Below the pieces are notes generated by a model. It was not told the origin of the DNA, did not search any database, and worked only from the letters and a program-made list of their open reading frames with translations. Shown piece by piece: positions 7,661-14,906 of a stretch of 17,840 bases of DNA (the stretch's first letter is position 1; each line of letters begins with the position of its first letter). The DNA is from JALONO01 sp038209965 (GTDB lineage: Bacteria > Bacteroidota > Bacteroidia > Cytophagales > Thermoflexibacteraceae): the NCBI GenBank assembly GCA_038209965.1, contig JBBQXF010000098.1, positions 1-17,840 on the forward strand, read 5' to 3'. The position numbers were made by a program, and so were the translations under genes.

Positions 7661-7694
7661 CAAATATAGGGCGTGCCCGGCCATTGTCGGCCAA
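7661..7694 (-). promoter_or_regulatory. Likely Bacteroidota-type promoter for fabH
   Basis: On the minus strand TTG (7694-7692) precedes TATATTTG (7668-7661), a perfect TAnnTTTG -7 element. The 23-base spacer is slightly longer than usual. It predicts a leader of roughly 15-20 bases before ATG 7638. This suggests fabH can be transcribed separately from the PPK2 gene upstream. Confidence 0.5.
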
Positions 7695-7739
7695 AATGGG
7701 GAAACAATGGCCCAATTCAATGCCTAATACCTTGAAGGG

Positions 7740-8474
7740 TCACCACGCTTTGGGGTAATGGAGATCCATGCTGGCCAAGGTATCGACAATCTTTTGAGCC
7801 ACGACATATTCTTTGTACCAGTTTTGATCCGCCGGGACAGTATACCAAGCCGCCGCTTTCCCACAGTTTTCAAAAATATCTTCGTACACTTGTTGGTATT
7901 GTTGCCACTTTTGCACCGTATCCCAATCGGCATCATTGTGCTTCCAGAATTTGGTCGGGTTGGTCAAACGCTCATACAGGCGCTCCTTTTGGACTTCGGG
8001 TGAAATATGCAAATAAAACTTGAGGATGTGGGTATCGTGATGACATAACAACTGCTCGAAAGTATTGATCACTTGGTAGCGCAGTTCCAAGGCGCTTTCG
8101 GTCAGTTGGCCATTGACCACGGGCATGATCACATCTTCGTAATGCGATCGGTTGAAGATTTGGATCATGCCCCGGGCAGGAGCATGTTGGTGGACCCGCC
8201 ACAAAAAATCATGGGCCATTTCTTCTTCGGTGGGTTTTTTGAACGCCTTGACCGTGCAGCCCAGTGGATTGATCCCTTTAAACACCGTCGAGATCGTCCC
8301 ATCCTTGCCCGAAGCGTCCAAGCCCTGCAAAATGATGAGCAAGCTGGATTGGCCCTGGGCGTACATCACCCGCTGGTAGTCACTGATCTGGTTAATCAGC
8401 ATGTTGGTCCTAGCTTTTGTGTCTTCTTTTTCCCATTCTTTGGGTGCCCGGGTACTGGTGTCAGATAGTTTCAT
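7740..8474 (-). CDS. Polyphosphate kinase 2 (PPK2) family protein
   Basis: PPK2 enzymes use polyphosphate to phosphorylate nucleotides, or the reverse. This 244-residue protein has the P-loop GLDASGKDGT (51-60), the second conserved block IFNRSHYEDV (106-115) that supplies the Walker-B-like and Arg residues, and the FYLHIS and ERL...WKHNDADW lid region. It ends in VPADQNWYKEYVVAQKI, typical of the family. RSHYE in place of the RSWYNR of class I enzymes points to the class III-like subgroup, whose characterised members phosphorylate both AMP and ADP; the nucleotide preference here is inferred. It is shorter at the N-terminus than the Cytophaga hutchinsonii class III enzyme as I recall it. ATG 8474 is preferred to a TTG 11 codons earlier. 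A weak promoter-like pair (TTTG, 22 bases, GATATTTG) lies at 8596-8563. Confidence 0.9.
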   Translation of the reverse strand: MKLSDTSTRAPKEWEKEDTKARTNMLINQISDYQRVMYAQGQSSLLIILQGLDASGKDGTISTVFKGINPLGCTVKAFKKPTEEEMAHDFLWRVHQHAPARGMIQIFNRSHYEDVIMPVVNGQLTESALELRYQVINTFEQLLCHHDTHILKFYLHISPEVQKERLYERLTNPTKFWKHNDADWDTVQKWQQYQQVYEDIFENCGKAAAWYTVPADQNWYKEYVVAQKIVDTLASMDLHYPKAW

Positions 8475-8674
8475 CGAGTGGGTTTTGGGTGCTAGGGCCT
8501 TGCCCAAGTGGGTTCTGGCGGTAAGAATAACGGTGGAATACCTAAAATTAGTTGATTAAAACCAAATATCCACTTACTCCATTGACAAAACCCAAATATT
8601 GGCCTATGATCACCGGATCCTAGTATTGTCGGGCGATATTGAATCTGGCCAGCTTGTCCAGTAAAATTAGGACA

Positions 8675-8706
8675 TTTGCAAAACCCACCGGCTTTTTTTA
8701 TATTCG
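8675..8706 (+). promoter_or_regulatory. Likely promoter of the PspB-like/hisD pair
   Basis: TTTG (8675-8678), a 20-base spacer, then TATATTCG (8699-8706), one base away from TAnnTTTG. The spacing is ideal and the predicted start leaves a leader of about 30 bases before ATG 8744. Confidence 0.5.
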
Positions 8707-8743
8707 TGTTTTATATCTGTGGGCTAAATATCGCTTGTCAACT

Positions 8744-9106
8744 ATGAATGACGTTCTGATAATGAGTGTGATTATGTCCGTACCCATTGTGGCCATTTTG
8801 GCTGGGACACTCACCAAGATCAAAAGAATGGAGTTGGAGAAAGGCAAAAGTACGAACGAACCCCAATTGCACCAATTGGAGCAGCGGGTTGCTTTGTTGG
8901 CCAAAGAAAACCAAGAACTTAAACACCGGGTCGAGAATTTGGAAACAATAGTTACCCTTAGTGATGTGAACTTGACCAATCATCTTACCGAGCAACCACC
9001 CCAAGCACTTCCTTTTCCGGGCCAAAATCCGTTGTCGAACTTGGGCAAAAAAGATAGTAAGCCAAGCGGGGAAATTGCCAAAATTATTCAAGAACGGCGC
9101 AAGTAA
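8744..9106 (+). CDS. Small membrane-anchored coiled-coil protein (PspB-like layout)
   Basis: This 120-residue protein has one N-terminal membrane helix (about residues 3-24), a basic stop-transfer segment, and then a heptad-patterned segment ending ELKHRVENLETIV. That segment resembles the end of PspB, the small envelope-stress protein, where a similar RIxxLExIL motif follows a coiled coil. The rest is a Pro/Asn-rich linker and a charged tail, EIAKIIQERRK. I do not recognise a named family, and the PspB likeness is one of architecture and may be convergent. ATG 8744 is used; an upstream TTG at 8639 is unlikely and would overrun the promoter. The stop codon sits directly against an in-frame ATG of hisD at 9107, so the two are cotranscribed. 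Confidence 0.7.
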   Translation: MNDVLIMSVIMSVPIVAILAGTLTKIKRMELEKGKSTNEPQLHQLEQRVALLAKENQELKHRVENLETIVTLSDVNLTNHLTEQPPQALPFPGQNPLSNLGKKDSKPSGEIAKIIQERRK

Positions 9107-9145
9107 ATGGCCCAACCAAGAAAACAATCTCACTATAAAAGTCTC

Positions 9146-10432
9146 ATGCAACTTTACCAATACCCAGCATTTTCCGAATGGCAACACATCATTGCGCGTC
9201 CAGTCATGGATTCGCGGGCCATTGCCAAGAAAGTAAAACCTATCCTCAAAAAAGTCAAGAAAAAAGGTGATCAGGCGTTGTTCAAATTTGCGAAAAAATT
9301 TGATAACGTAAGGTTGGACTCAATTTTGGTTCAGCCGGAAGAATTTACGGAAGCCGCCCAGTTGGTGAGCGAGCCATTGAAAGCTGCCATTCAGGTGGCA
9401 TTGGCCAATTTGGAAAAATTTCACTTGGTTCAACAAGAAGAGGTAAAAGTGGTGGAAACCATGCCGGGCGTTAAGTGTTGGCGCAAGAGCGTGCCCATCC
9501 AGCGGGTTGGTTTATATGTGCCCGGCGGAACCGCCCCTTTGTTTTCCACCGTGCTGATGCTCGGGGTTCCGGCCCGGATCGCGGGCTGCCCGGAGGTAGT
9601 GCTGGCCACTCCGCCCAATGCTGAGGGCAAGATCCATCCCGCGATCTTGTACGCTGCCCAACTAGTGGGCGTGACCAGAGTGGTCAAATCGGGTGGGGCT
9701 CAGGCCATTGCGGCCTTTATCTTCGGCACTGAAAGTGTGCCCAAAGTGCACAAGATTTTCGGGCCCGGCAACCAATATGTTACCGCTGCCAAACAAATGG
9801 CTGCTCAATTTGGCGTGGCCATTGATATGCCCGCTGGCCCATCGGAGGTGGCCGTCTTGGCCGATAAAACCGCCAATCCCGCATTTGTGGCGGCCGATCT
9901 GCTGTCTCAGGCCGAGCACGGGATCGATAGCCAAGTCATCTTGGTCAGTACCGATGCCGATCAACTCACCAAAATAATGGCTGAGGTGGAGTTACAAGTG
10001 GAGCGGTTGCCCCGCCGGGTGATCGCCAAAGTGGCTTTGGAAAATAGCCGCAGTGTGTTGCTCGATGGCCTGCCTGCGGCCGTGGCTTTGCTCAATGAGT
10101 ATGCCCCAGAGCACTTGATCTTGGCCGTGGAAAACCCATACGAAATAGCGGAGCAAATAGTCAATGCCGGGTCGATTTTTATGGGCCACTACACCCCCGA
10201 GGCGGTGGGTGACTATGCTTCGGGCACTAATCATACCCTGCCCACCAACGGTTACGCCAAGGCTTGGGCGGGAGTTTCGTTGGATAGTTTTGTCAAAAAA
10301 ATCACTTTTCAAGAACTCACCCCGGAAGGTTTGCAGCATTTGGGGCCAGCCGTTGAGGTAATGGCCGAGGCAGAAATGCTGGAAGCCCATAAAGAAGCCG
10401 TTTCGGTGCGGCTGCGGTCTTTATCTGCTTAA
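9146..10432 (+). CDS. hisD: Histidinol dehydrogenase
   Basis: HisD carries out the last two steps of histidine synthesis, oxidising L-histidinol to histidine with two NAD. The 428-residue protein is full length. All key residues are present at a constant offset of four from E. coli: Gln255 and His258 (zinc, LSQAEHG), Glu322 and His323 (catalytic, APEHLIL), Asp356 (GDYASGTNHTLP) and His415 (EAHKEAV). I prefer ATG 9146 because the protein then starts MQLYQYPAFSEW, near the usual family N-terminus. ATG 9107, touching the previous stop codon, would add 13 residues and may be used through coupling. No other his gene is nearby, whereas Bacteroidota commonly keep hisG, hisD, hisC and hisB together. 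The intact active site argues for a working enzyme, either a relocated hisD or a second copy. Confidence 0.93.
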   Translation: MQLYQYPAFSEWQHIIARPVMDSRAIAKKVKPILKKVKKKGDQALFKFAKKFDNVRLDSILVQPEEFTEAAQLVSEPLKAAIQVALANLEKFHLVQQEEVKVVETMPGVKCWRKSVPIQRVGLYVPGGTAPLFSTVLMLGVPARIAGCPEVVLATPPNAEGKIHPAILYAAQLVGVTRVVKSGGAQAIAAFIFGTESVPKVHKIFGPGNQYVTAAKQMAAQFGVAIDMPAGPSEVAVLADKTANPAFVAADLLSQAEHGIDSQVILVSTDADQLTKIMAEVELQVERLPRRVIAKVALENSRSVLLDGLPAAVALLNEYAPEHLILAVENPYEIAEQIVNAGSIFMGHYTPEAVGDYASGTNHTLPTNGYAKAWAGVSLDSFVKKITFQELTPEGLQHLGPAVEVMAEAEMLEAHKEAVSVRLRSLSA

Positions 10433-10633
10433 TTTCGGCCGGCACCACGCAAACGAGAATCAATTGTCTGGTTATCAGAGGGCATAGCATGACTTTGGTT
10501 GCCTTCAAAAGGCGGCGGATTCCGATACTGCCCATAAAAAACGCTTAATATCCCTAAACTGAATGAGGGAGGGGCCACAAGTGGACGACATATTGATCAT
10601 TGGCTTCCGGGTAGAATAAACCATTGCAAGCGG

Positions 10634-11836
10634 TCATTGCTTGTCAAGTTTTGCCAATACCACTTGGTGCTCAGCGGGTAGGTTAACGTTGGTAAACTCA
10701 ACGGGCGCTGGGGCCTCAAGTAAGTTTATATCACTGTTGATCAGTACTTTGCGCGGGCAATTATAGCCCATTGCCAAGAATTGCAGCAGCACAGGGTAAG
10801 CTTTGGGTTCCCAAATACTGATCAAAGGCTCGGGAAAACCGCTGCCGTCGTTGCCCACAAAAGCCGTGGCAATCTTCTGGGCTTGCCGGTGTTGCACCAG
10901 ATGAGCCAGGGTAGTATCGGTCAGCAGGGGCAGATCAGTGGCCAAGACCAGCCAAGCGGCGTCCGGGTGCTCGCGGAAAGCGGATAAAATGCCCCCCAAT
11001 GGCCCAAGCCCCAAAAAAGAATCGGTAATGGTGGCCAAGCCGCGATCGGTCAGCTCGCCCGATTGGTCGGCCCGGCAAGACACAAAAGTCCGAGTACAAA
11101 AGTGCTGGGCCATTTGGTGGGCGTGCTCGCGCTGGGGCCGACCATGGTATTGGATCAGCCCTTTGTCTTGGCCCATGCGCGCGCTGTGCCCTCCCGCCAG
11201 CACCAATCCGTACAACGGAGGCACGCGGCCGAGCAGGTAATCCCTAAGCCACCCGATGATTCTGGTGCTCTCCGAAAGGGCCATGACCGGAACCCCCGGT
11301 TCAAGGAGTGCCTTCACCTCAGCGGGCACTTCGGTCACCCCGGTTTGCAACACTACCAGTTTTATCTGGGTGAGTCTGCCCAACTTTTTGGTCAGTGGTT
11401 TAGCCGGATCTATCACCACCACTTGGCCCTGGGCCTCAAAATGGTTGCCGTTGACCAAGACTAGGTCAGCTGAGCCCAAATAAGAGTTGATTTGCAGGGA
11501 ATTGGCCACCGGATGACCCTCCACTCGCTCATAGCCCAGAGCTCGGGGCCGATGAATGAACGAATACTCAAATTGCGAATGGGTAATTTTATCGGTAAAG
11601 CCGATCGTGGCCCCATAAGTGAGGGCCGATTGGGGATCAGGGCCAGCTTCGGTCTGCCGATCCGCCCCCGGGTGGTCGGCATCTACGTAGGCAATGGCGA
11701 AGGAATCTGCCAATTGTTGAATACACCGATAAGCCAATTGTTTGATTTGGTCACATGAGGTGCCCAAAATGGCCAATTCTGTGCGGGCAAAATGGCCCAA
11801 AGCTGGGCGGGCGATTTTTTCGTGTTTGTCGAGCAT
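10634..11836 (-). CDS. mobA: MobB-like/MobA fusion (molybdenum cofactor guanylyltransferase)
   Basis: This 400-residue protein has two parts. Residues from about 208 to the end form a MobA nucleotidyltransferase, which attaches GMP from GTP to molybdopterin. It has the signature LAGGHSARMGQDKG (213-226), the metal-binding LATDLPLL and GFPEPLISIWEP. Residues 1-205 resemble a MobB-type domain: a strand-loop ILGTSCDQIKQLA (23-35) where MobB has its P-loop, then YVDADHPG (50-57) and a later strand LVLVNGNHF. The loop has no GK[ST], so the domain cannot be a standard GTPase; it may be a structural or substrate-presenting remnant. ATG 11836 is preferred over a TTG at 11920. No moa, moe or molybdoenzyme gene is nearby. 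MobA is confident; the MobB relation is inference. Confidence 0.88.
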   Translation of the reverse strand: MLDKHEKIARPALGHFARTELAILGTSCDQIKQLAYRCIQQLADSFAIAYVDADHPGADRQTEAGPDPQSALTYGATIGFTDKITHSQFEYSFIHRPRALGYERVEGHPVANSLQINSYLGSADLVLVNGNHFEAQGQVVVIDPAKPLTKKLGRLTQIKLVVLQTGVTEVPAEVKALLEPGVPVMALSESTRIIGWLRDYLLGRVPPLYGLVLAGGHSARMGQDKGLIQYHGRPQREHAHQMAQHFCTRTFVSCRADQSGELTDRGLATITDSFLGLGPLGGILSAFREHPDAAWLVLATDLPLLTDTTLAHLVQHRQAQKIATAFVGNDGSGFPEPLISIWEPKAYPVLLQFLAMGYNCPRKVLINSDINLLEAPAPVEFTNVNLPAEHQVVLAKLDKQ

Positions 11837-12043
11837 GGCAGAGGGGCAACTGATTCCTACATCTAAGTTAAGCAAAATCTTGGGCAATACAAGCAACCGA
11901 TCCTTTAACTGGCCCAACAATATTCAACTAAGTGCAGCGTTAACGCTTTGCTGTGCGCAACAATTCGTTAAAATTACCTAAAAACGACCATCTTTGAAGC
12001 TATAAAAGCCAAACCAAGGGTTTGAGACTTTTTTTGTGCTAAT

Positions 12044-12077
12044 TTTGAATATCTGTGTAATTCACTGTTTAAATTTG
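12044..12077 (+). promoter_or_regulatory. Likely promoter of the LytTR regulator
   Basis: TTTG (12044-12047), a 22-base spacer, then TAAATTTG (12070-12077), a perfect TAnnTTTG. The predicted leader to ATG 12096 is very short, about 12 bases. A second perfect -7 match, TAATTTTG, overlaps at 12040-12047 but has no well-spaced -33. Confidence 0.45.
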
Positions 12078-12095
12078 CTTTTCCTCACCTAGCCA

Positions 12096-12803
12096 ATGTT
12101 CAAGTGCGTGATTATTGACGACGACGAGCAGTCGCGTAGAATTTTAGAGCACTATGTAGAAACTACTAGCTTTTTGACCTGTATTGCTTCATTTGCGTCG
12201 AGCAAGCAGGGGTTGAGTTATTTGATCAACAACAAAGAGGTAGATATTTTATACTTGGACATTGACATGCCCGAGCTTTCCGGTCTGGATCTGTTAAGAG
12301 CACTGCCACGCATTCCCGTCACAGTTTTCACCACTTCGCACACTGATTTTGCCCTTACCGCTTTCGAGCTTCAAGCTTCCGATTATTTGGTCAAACCCGT
12401 TGATTATCCGCGATTTGCCAAGTCAGTGGCCAACTTAGTGGAGCGCCTCAGAATGGTGTCCAGTAAAAGTGGGGAAATGCTGCTGCCCGAAGAAGACAAT
12501 GTGTTCATTAAGGTCAACAATCGCATGGTACGCATCAGTACGAGCGATATTTTGTACATTGAAGCCCTGAATGATTATGTATTGGTCACTACCGATCAAC
12601 GACAATACATTTTGGATACTACCATGCGGGCCATTGAAGAAAAACTTCCCGATGATAAGTTTTCCCGGATCCACCGCTCATTCATTGTCAATATCAAAAA
12701 GATCGAGGCGATCGAGGATAATTCGGTAATCATCAAAACGAAATTTATCCCGATCAGCCGGACTTATCAACAAGATTTTTACAGCAAAATCAAACGCCTC
12801 TAA
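12096..12803 (+). CDS. LytTR-family response regulator
   Basis: This 235-residue two-domain regulator has a receiver domain at about residues 1-120 with the acidic pair around Asp8-Asp10, the phospho-acceptor Asp55 in LDIDMPE, Thr80 in FTTSH and Lys100 in DYLVKPV. It is followed by a LytTR DNA-binding domain at about 130-235 with VNNRMVRISTSDILYIEAL and FSRIHRSFIVNIKKI. This is the LytR/AlgR type common in Bacteroidota, usually paired with a membrane 7TM or His_kinase sensor. No sensor gene is present in the window, so it is an orphan here. ATG 12096 fits the family start. It lies 25 bases upstream of the M28 peptidase and is probably cotranscribed with it; whether it regulates that gene is unknown. 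Confidence 0.93.
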   Translation: MFKCVIIDDDEQSRRILEHYVETTSFLTCIASFASSKQGLSYLINNKEVDILYLDIDMPELSGLDLLRALPRIPVTVFTTSHTDFALTAFELQASDYLVKPVDYPRFAKSVANLVERLRMVSSKSGEMLLPEEDNVFIKVNNRMVRISTSDILYIEALNDYVLVTTDQRQYILDTTMRAIEEKLPDDKFSRIHRSFIVNIKKIEAIEDNSVIIKTKFIPISRTYQQDFYSKIKRL

Positions 12804-12828
12804 CCCAGTAATAGCCAAACACTTGTTC

Positions 12829-14397
12829 ATGAAGAAACTACTTACCATCCTCGCCTGTGTGGGCGGGCTTGCTTTTCCGGCCTTGGCCCAAGAAGATCCC
12901 CGCGTCCCGTTTGCCCAAACCGTGAGCAAAGACGACTTGCGCAAGCACCTGACCATTATTGCCTCCGATGCCTACGAGGGCCGTGACACGGGCAGCAAGG
13001 GCCAAAAAATGGCCGCCGAATACATTGCAAATCATTTTAAAAGTTTGGGATTGATTGGCCCCGTAGCGGCCAATCCCACCAATCCATACTATCAGCCGGT
13101 GCCGCTGGAACGCAAAAAGAAGGGCGAAGCGTTTGTCAAGGCCAAGAAAACGAAACTGGAAAATTTGAAGGACTTTGTGATCTATGGCGATTTTAGCACC
13201 CCCAAGATCAGCACGGAATTGGTGTATGCTGGCTATGGGATTGAGGATGCCAATTATGCGGATTACACCAATTTGGACATCAAAGATAAATATGTGGTGG
13301 TAATGGCGGGCGAACCAAAAAATGCCGAGGGCAAATACTGGGTATCTGGCACTGCCAGCCCTTCCAGTTTGGCCAGTCCCCAGAAAAAAGTGGCTTTAGC
13401 TCGCCAAAAGGGAGCCAAAATGCTCATCATCGTGTCCGATTCGGAGGAAGCCTTTGGTCGTACCCTGGGGATGTTCCGCTCCATGAGTGGCGGGTCGGTC
13501 GGTTTTCCGGCCAAAGAGCTGACCGCCAATACTGGTGTAATGTTCGCCTCGCCCAACACCGCCGTGGCGATGCTGGGCATTACTCCCGAAAAGTGGAAAG
13601 CCACTGCCGAGGAGATAAGCAAAACGGGCAAAAGCAATGCTGGATCACTCAAAAACAAGGTGAAGCTTAAAGTTGACAGTGAAATCATTCCGGTATCTTC
13701 CGAGAATGTATTGGGTTTTATGGAAGGAACCGATAAAAAAGACGAAGTTTTGGTGATAACGGCCCACTACGATCACATCGGGATAACCAATGGAGTGATT
13801 TATAATGGTGCTGACGACGATGGATCGGGCACTGTCACCGTATTGGAAATTGCGGAGGCTTTTGCCAAGGCCAAGGCGGCGGGGAAAGGGCCGCGCCGCA
13901 GCATTTTGTTCATGACCGTCACCGGCGAGGAGCGCGGCCTGCTTGGCTCCCAATATTATTCGGAAAACCCTATCTTCCCCCTCAAAAGTACGGTGGCCGA
14001 CCTCAATATCGACATGGTGGGCCGGGTGGATCAAAAGCACGCCGACAATCCAAATTATATCTACATCATTGGATCGGACATGCTCTCCTCTGATCTGCAC
14101 AAGTTGAGCGAAGCCACGGCCCAGAAGTTTTCGCCCGAACTTGAACTAGACTACACCTACAACAGTGAAGATGACCCAAATCGGTTCTATTACCGCTCTG
14201 ACCATTATAATTTTGCCAAGCACAACATCCCGGTGATTTTTTATTTCAACGGCACCCACGAAGATTACCATCAGCCCGGGGACGATGTTGAGAAAATAAA
14301 TTTTGACAAAATGGAGAAAATTGGTCGGCTGATTTTCAACACCGCTTGGGAAGTGGCCAACCGTGAGCAGCGGTTGGTGGTGGACAAAGCCAAGTAA
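12829..14397 (+). CDS. Secreted M28 family zinc peptidase
   Basis: This 522-residue exported aminopeptidase-like protein starts with a signal peptide (MKKLLTILACVGGLAFPALA, cleavage probably before QED). After the N-terminal segment comes a protease-associated-type region (about 120-290), then the M28 catalytic domain. The two-zinc site is complete: His313 (AHYDH), Asp330 (GADDDGSG), catalytic Glu367 and ligand Glu368 (TGEERG), Asp395 (NIDMVG) and His481 (DYHQPGDD). It should cleave N-terminal residues from peptides in the periplasm or outside. I see no clear C-terminal sorting domain, so it probably stays periplasmic or is released. ATG 12829 gives a clean signal peptide; a TTG two codons earlier is unlikely. 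A perfect hairpin terminator follows 23 bases after the stop. Confidence 0.94.
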   Translation: MKKLLTILACVGGLAFPALAQEDPRVPFAQTVSKDDLRKHLTIIASDAYEGRDTGSKGQKMAAEYIANHFKSLGLIGPVAANPTNPYYQPVPLERKKKGEAFVKAKKTKLENLKDFVIYGDFSTPKISTELVYAGYGIEDANYADYTNLDIKDKYVVVMAGEPKNAEGKYWVSGTASPSSLASPQKKVALARQKGAKMLIIVSDSEEAFGRTLGMFRSMSGGSVGFPAKELTANTGVMFASPNTAVAMLGITPEKWKATAEEISKTGKSNAGSLKNKVKLKVDSEIIPVSSENVLGFMEGTDKKDEVLVITAHYDHIGITNGVIYNGADDDGSGTVTVLEIAEAFAKAKAAGKGPRRSILFMTVTGEERGLLGSQYYSENPIFPLKSTVADLNIDMVGRVDQKHADNPNYIYIIGSDMLSSDLHKLSEATAQKFSPELELDYTYNSEDDPNRFYYRSDHYNFAKHNIPVIFYFNGTHEDYHQPGDDVEKINFDKMEKIGRLIFNTAWEVANREQRLVVDKAK

Positions 14398-14420
14398 GGA
14401 AAATTCGGGCCAAGGGCCCA

Positions 14421-14466
14421 ACAAAACGCCCCCCAAAGATGCAATAATCTTTGGGGGGCGTTTTGT
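14421..14466. terminator. Bidirectional intrinsic terminator, perfect 20-bp stem
   Basis: The arms 14421-14440 and 14447-14466 are exactly complementary around a 6-base loop (GCAATA). The core is a run of six C and six G, flanked at the base by AAAACG/CGTTTT, so each strand has a T-run at the end of the stem. It lies between convergent genes ending at 14397 and 14482 and can stop transcription from both. Confidence 0.93.
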
Positions 14467-14481
14467 GTATGGGTAGCCGAC

Positions 14482-14850
14482 CTAATCTTCGGGGTAGGGG
14501 ATGAACACAAAATTGGTGAAAGTGGGATCAATGACAAACAGACAAGCGAATTCGTCAGAATCTTTATAGTTTGCCATAAAATCATCAATTTTATCCTCAT
14601 CCACAATCTTGCGCTCCACCAGCTCGCTCAAGAACGAGGCGTAATAATCCCAGTCGGTGTTCAGTTCGGCTTTGGCCAGCATCAACCGGCCGACTGGTTG
14701 GTCGGTTTTGCAAATTGGAAAGACTGGATAATCGGAAAAACCGCGCTTGCGAATTTGGTAAGCGGCTTCTTTGAGGGTGTCAGCCACGATCACGAAATCT
14801 TTGCTGATAGTCCCCAAATATTTGCCGTCTAGTTCGGGATCGTTGAACAT
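14482..14850 (-). CDS. Conserved-looking small cytosolic protein of unknown function
   Basis: I do not recognise this 122-residue protein. It has no signal peptide or membrane helix and is acidic. The sequence alternates short strands and helices (ISKDFVIVADTLKEAAYQIR, then a Pro-containing FSDYPVFPI, then helices rich in Asp/Glu) and ends in a strand-rich block with FACLFVIDPTFTNFVFIPYPED, quoted here only as its FACLFVIDP and IPYPED pieces being notable. The reading frame is supported by its codon use, its position between a terminator and a divergent gene, an ATG start at 14850 and a nearby -7 element. I would treat it as a lineage-specific gene, not a shadow. It diverges from the SIMPL-like gene with a 56-base gap. 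Confidence 0.72.
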   Translation of the reverse strand: MFNDPELDGKYLGTISKDFVIVADTLKEAAYQIRKRGFSDYPVFPICKTDQPVGRLMLAKAELNTDWDYYASFLSELVERKIVDEDKIDDFMANYKDSDEFACLFVIDPTFTNFVFIPYPED

Positions 14851-14887
14851 GGTTCGAATAAGAGAAATCTATGTACTTTGGTTGGCA

Positions 14888-14895
14888 CAAATCTA
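14888..14895 (-). promoter_or_regulatory. Possible -7 element for the unknown small gene
   Basis: Minus-strand TAGATTTG is a full TAnnTTTG match about 38 bases upstream of ATG 14850. I do not see a good -33 element at the usual distance. Confidence 0.35.
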
Positions 14896-14906
14896 ACCCA
14901 AAGCCG

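Noticed and set aside
10433..10633. Several short inverted repeats between hisD and the mobA fusion
   Set aside because: The stems are only about 5 bp (for example GCCTT/AAGGC at 10501-10513) and have no T-run; they are within what chance gives in 200 bases.
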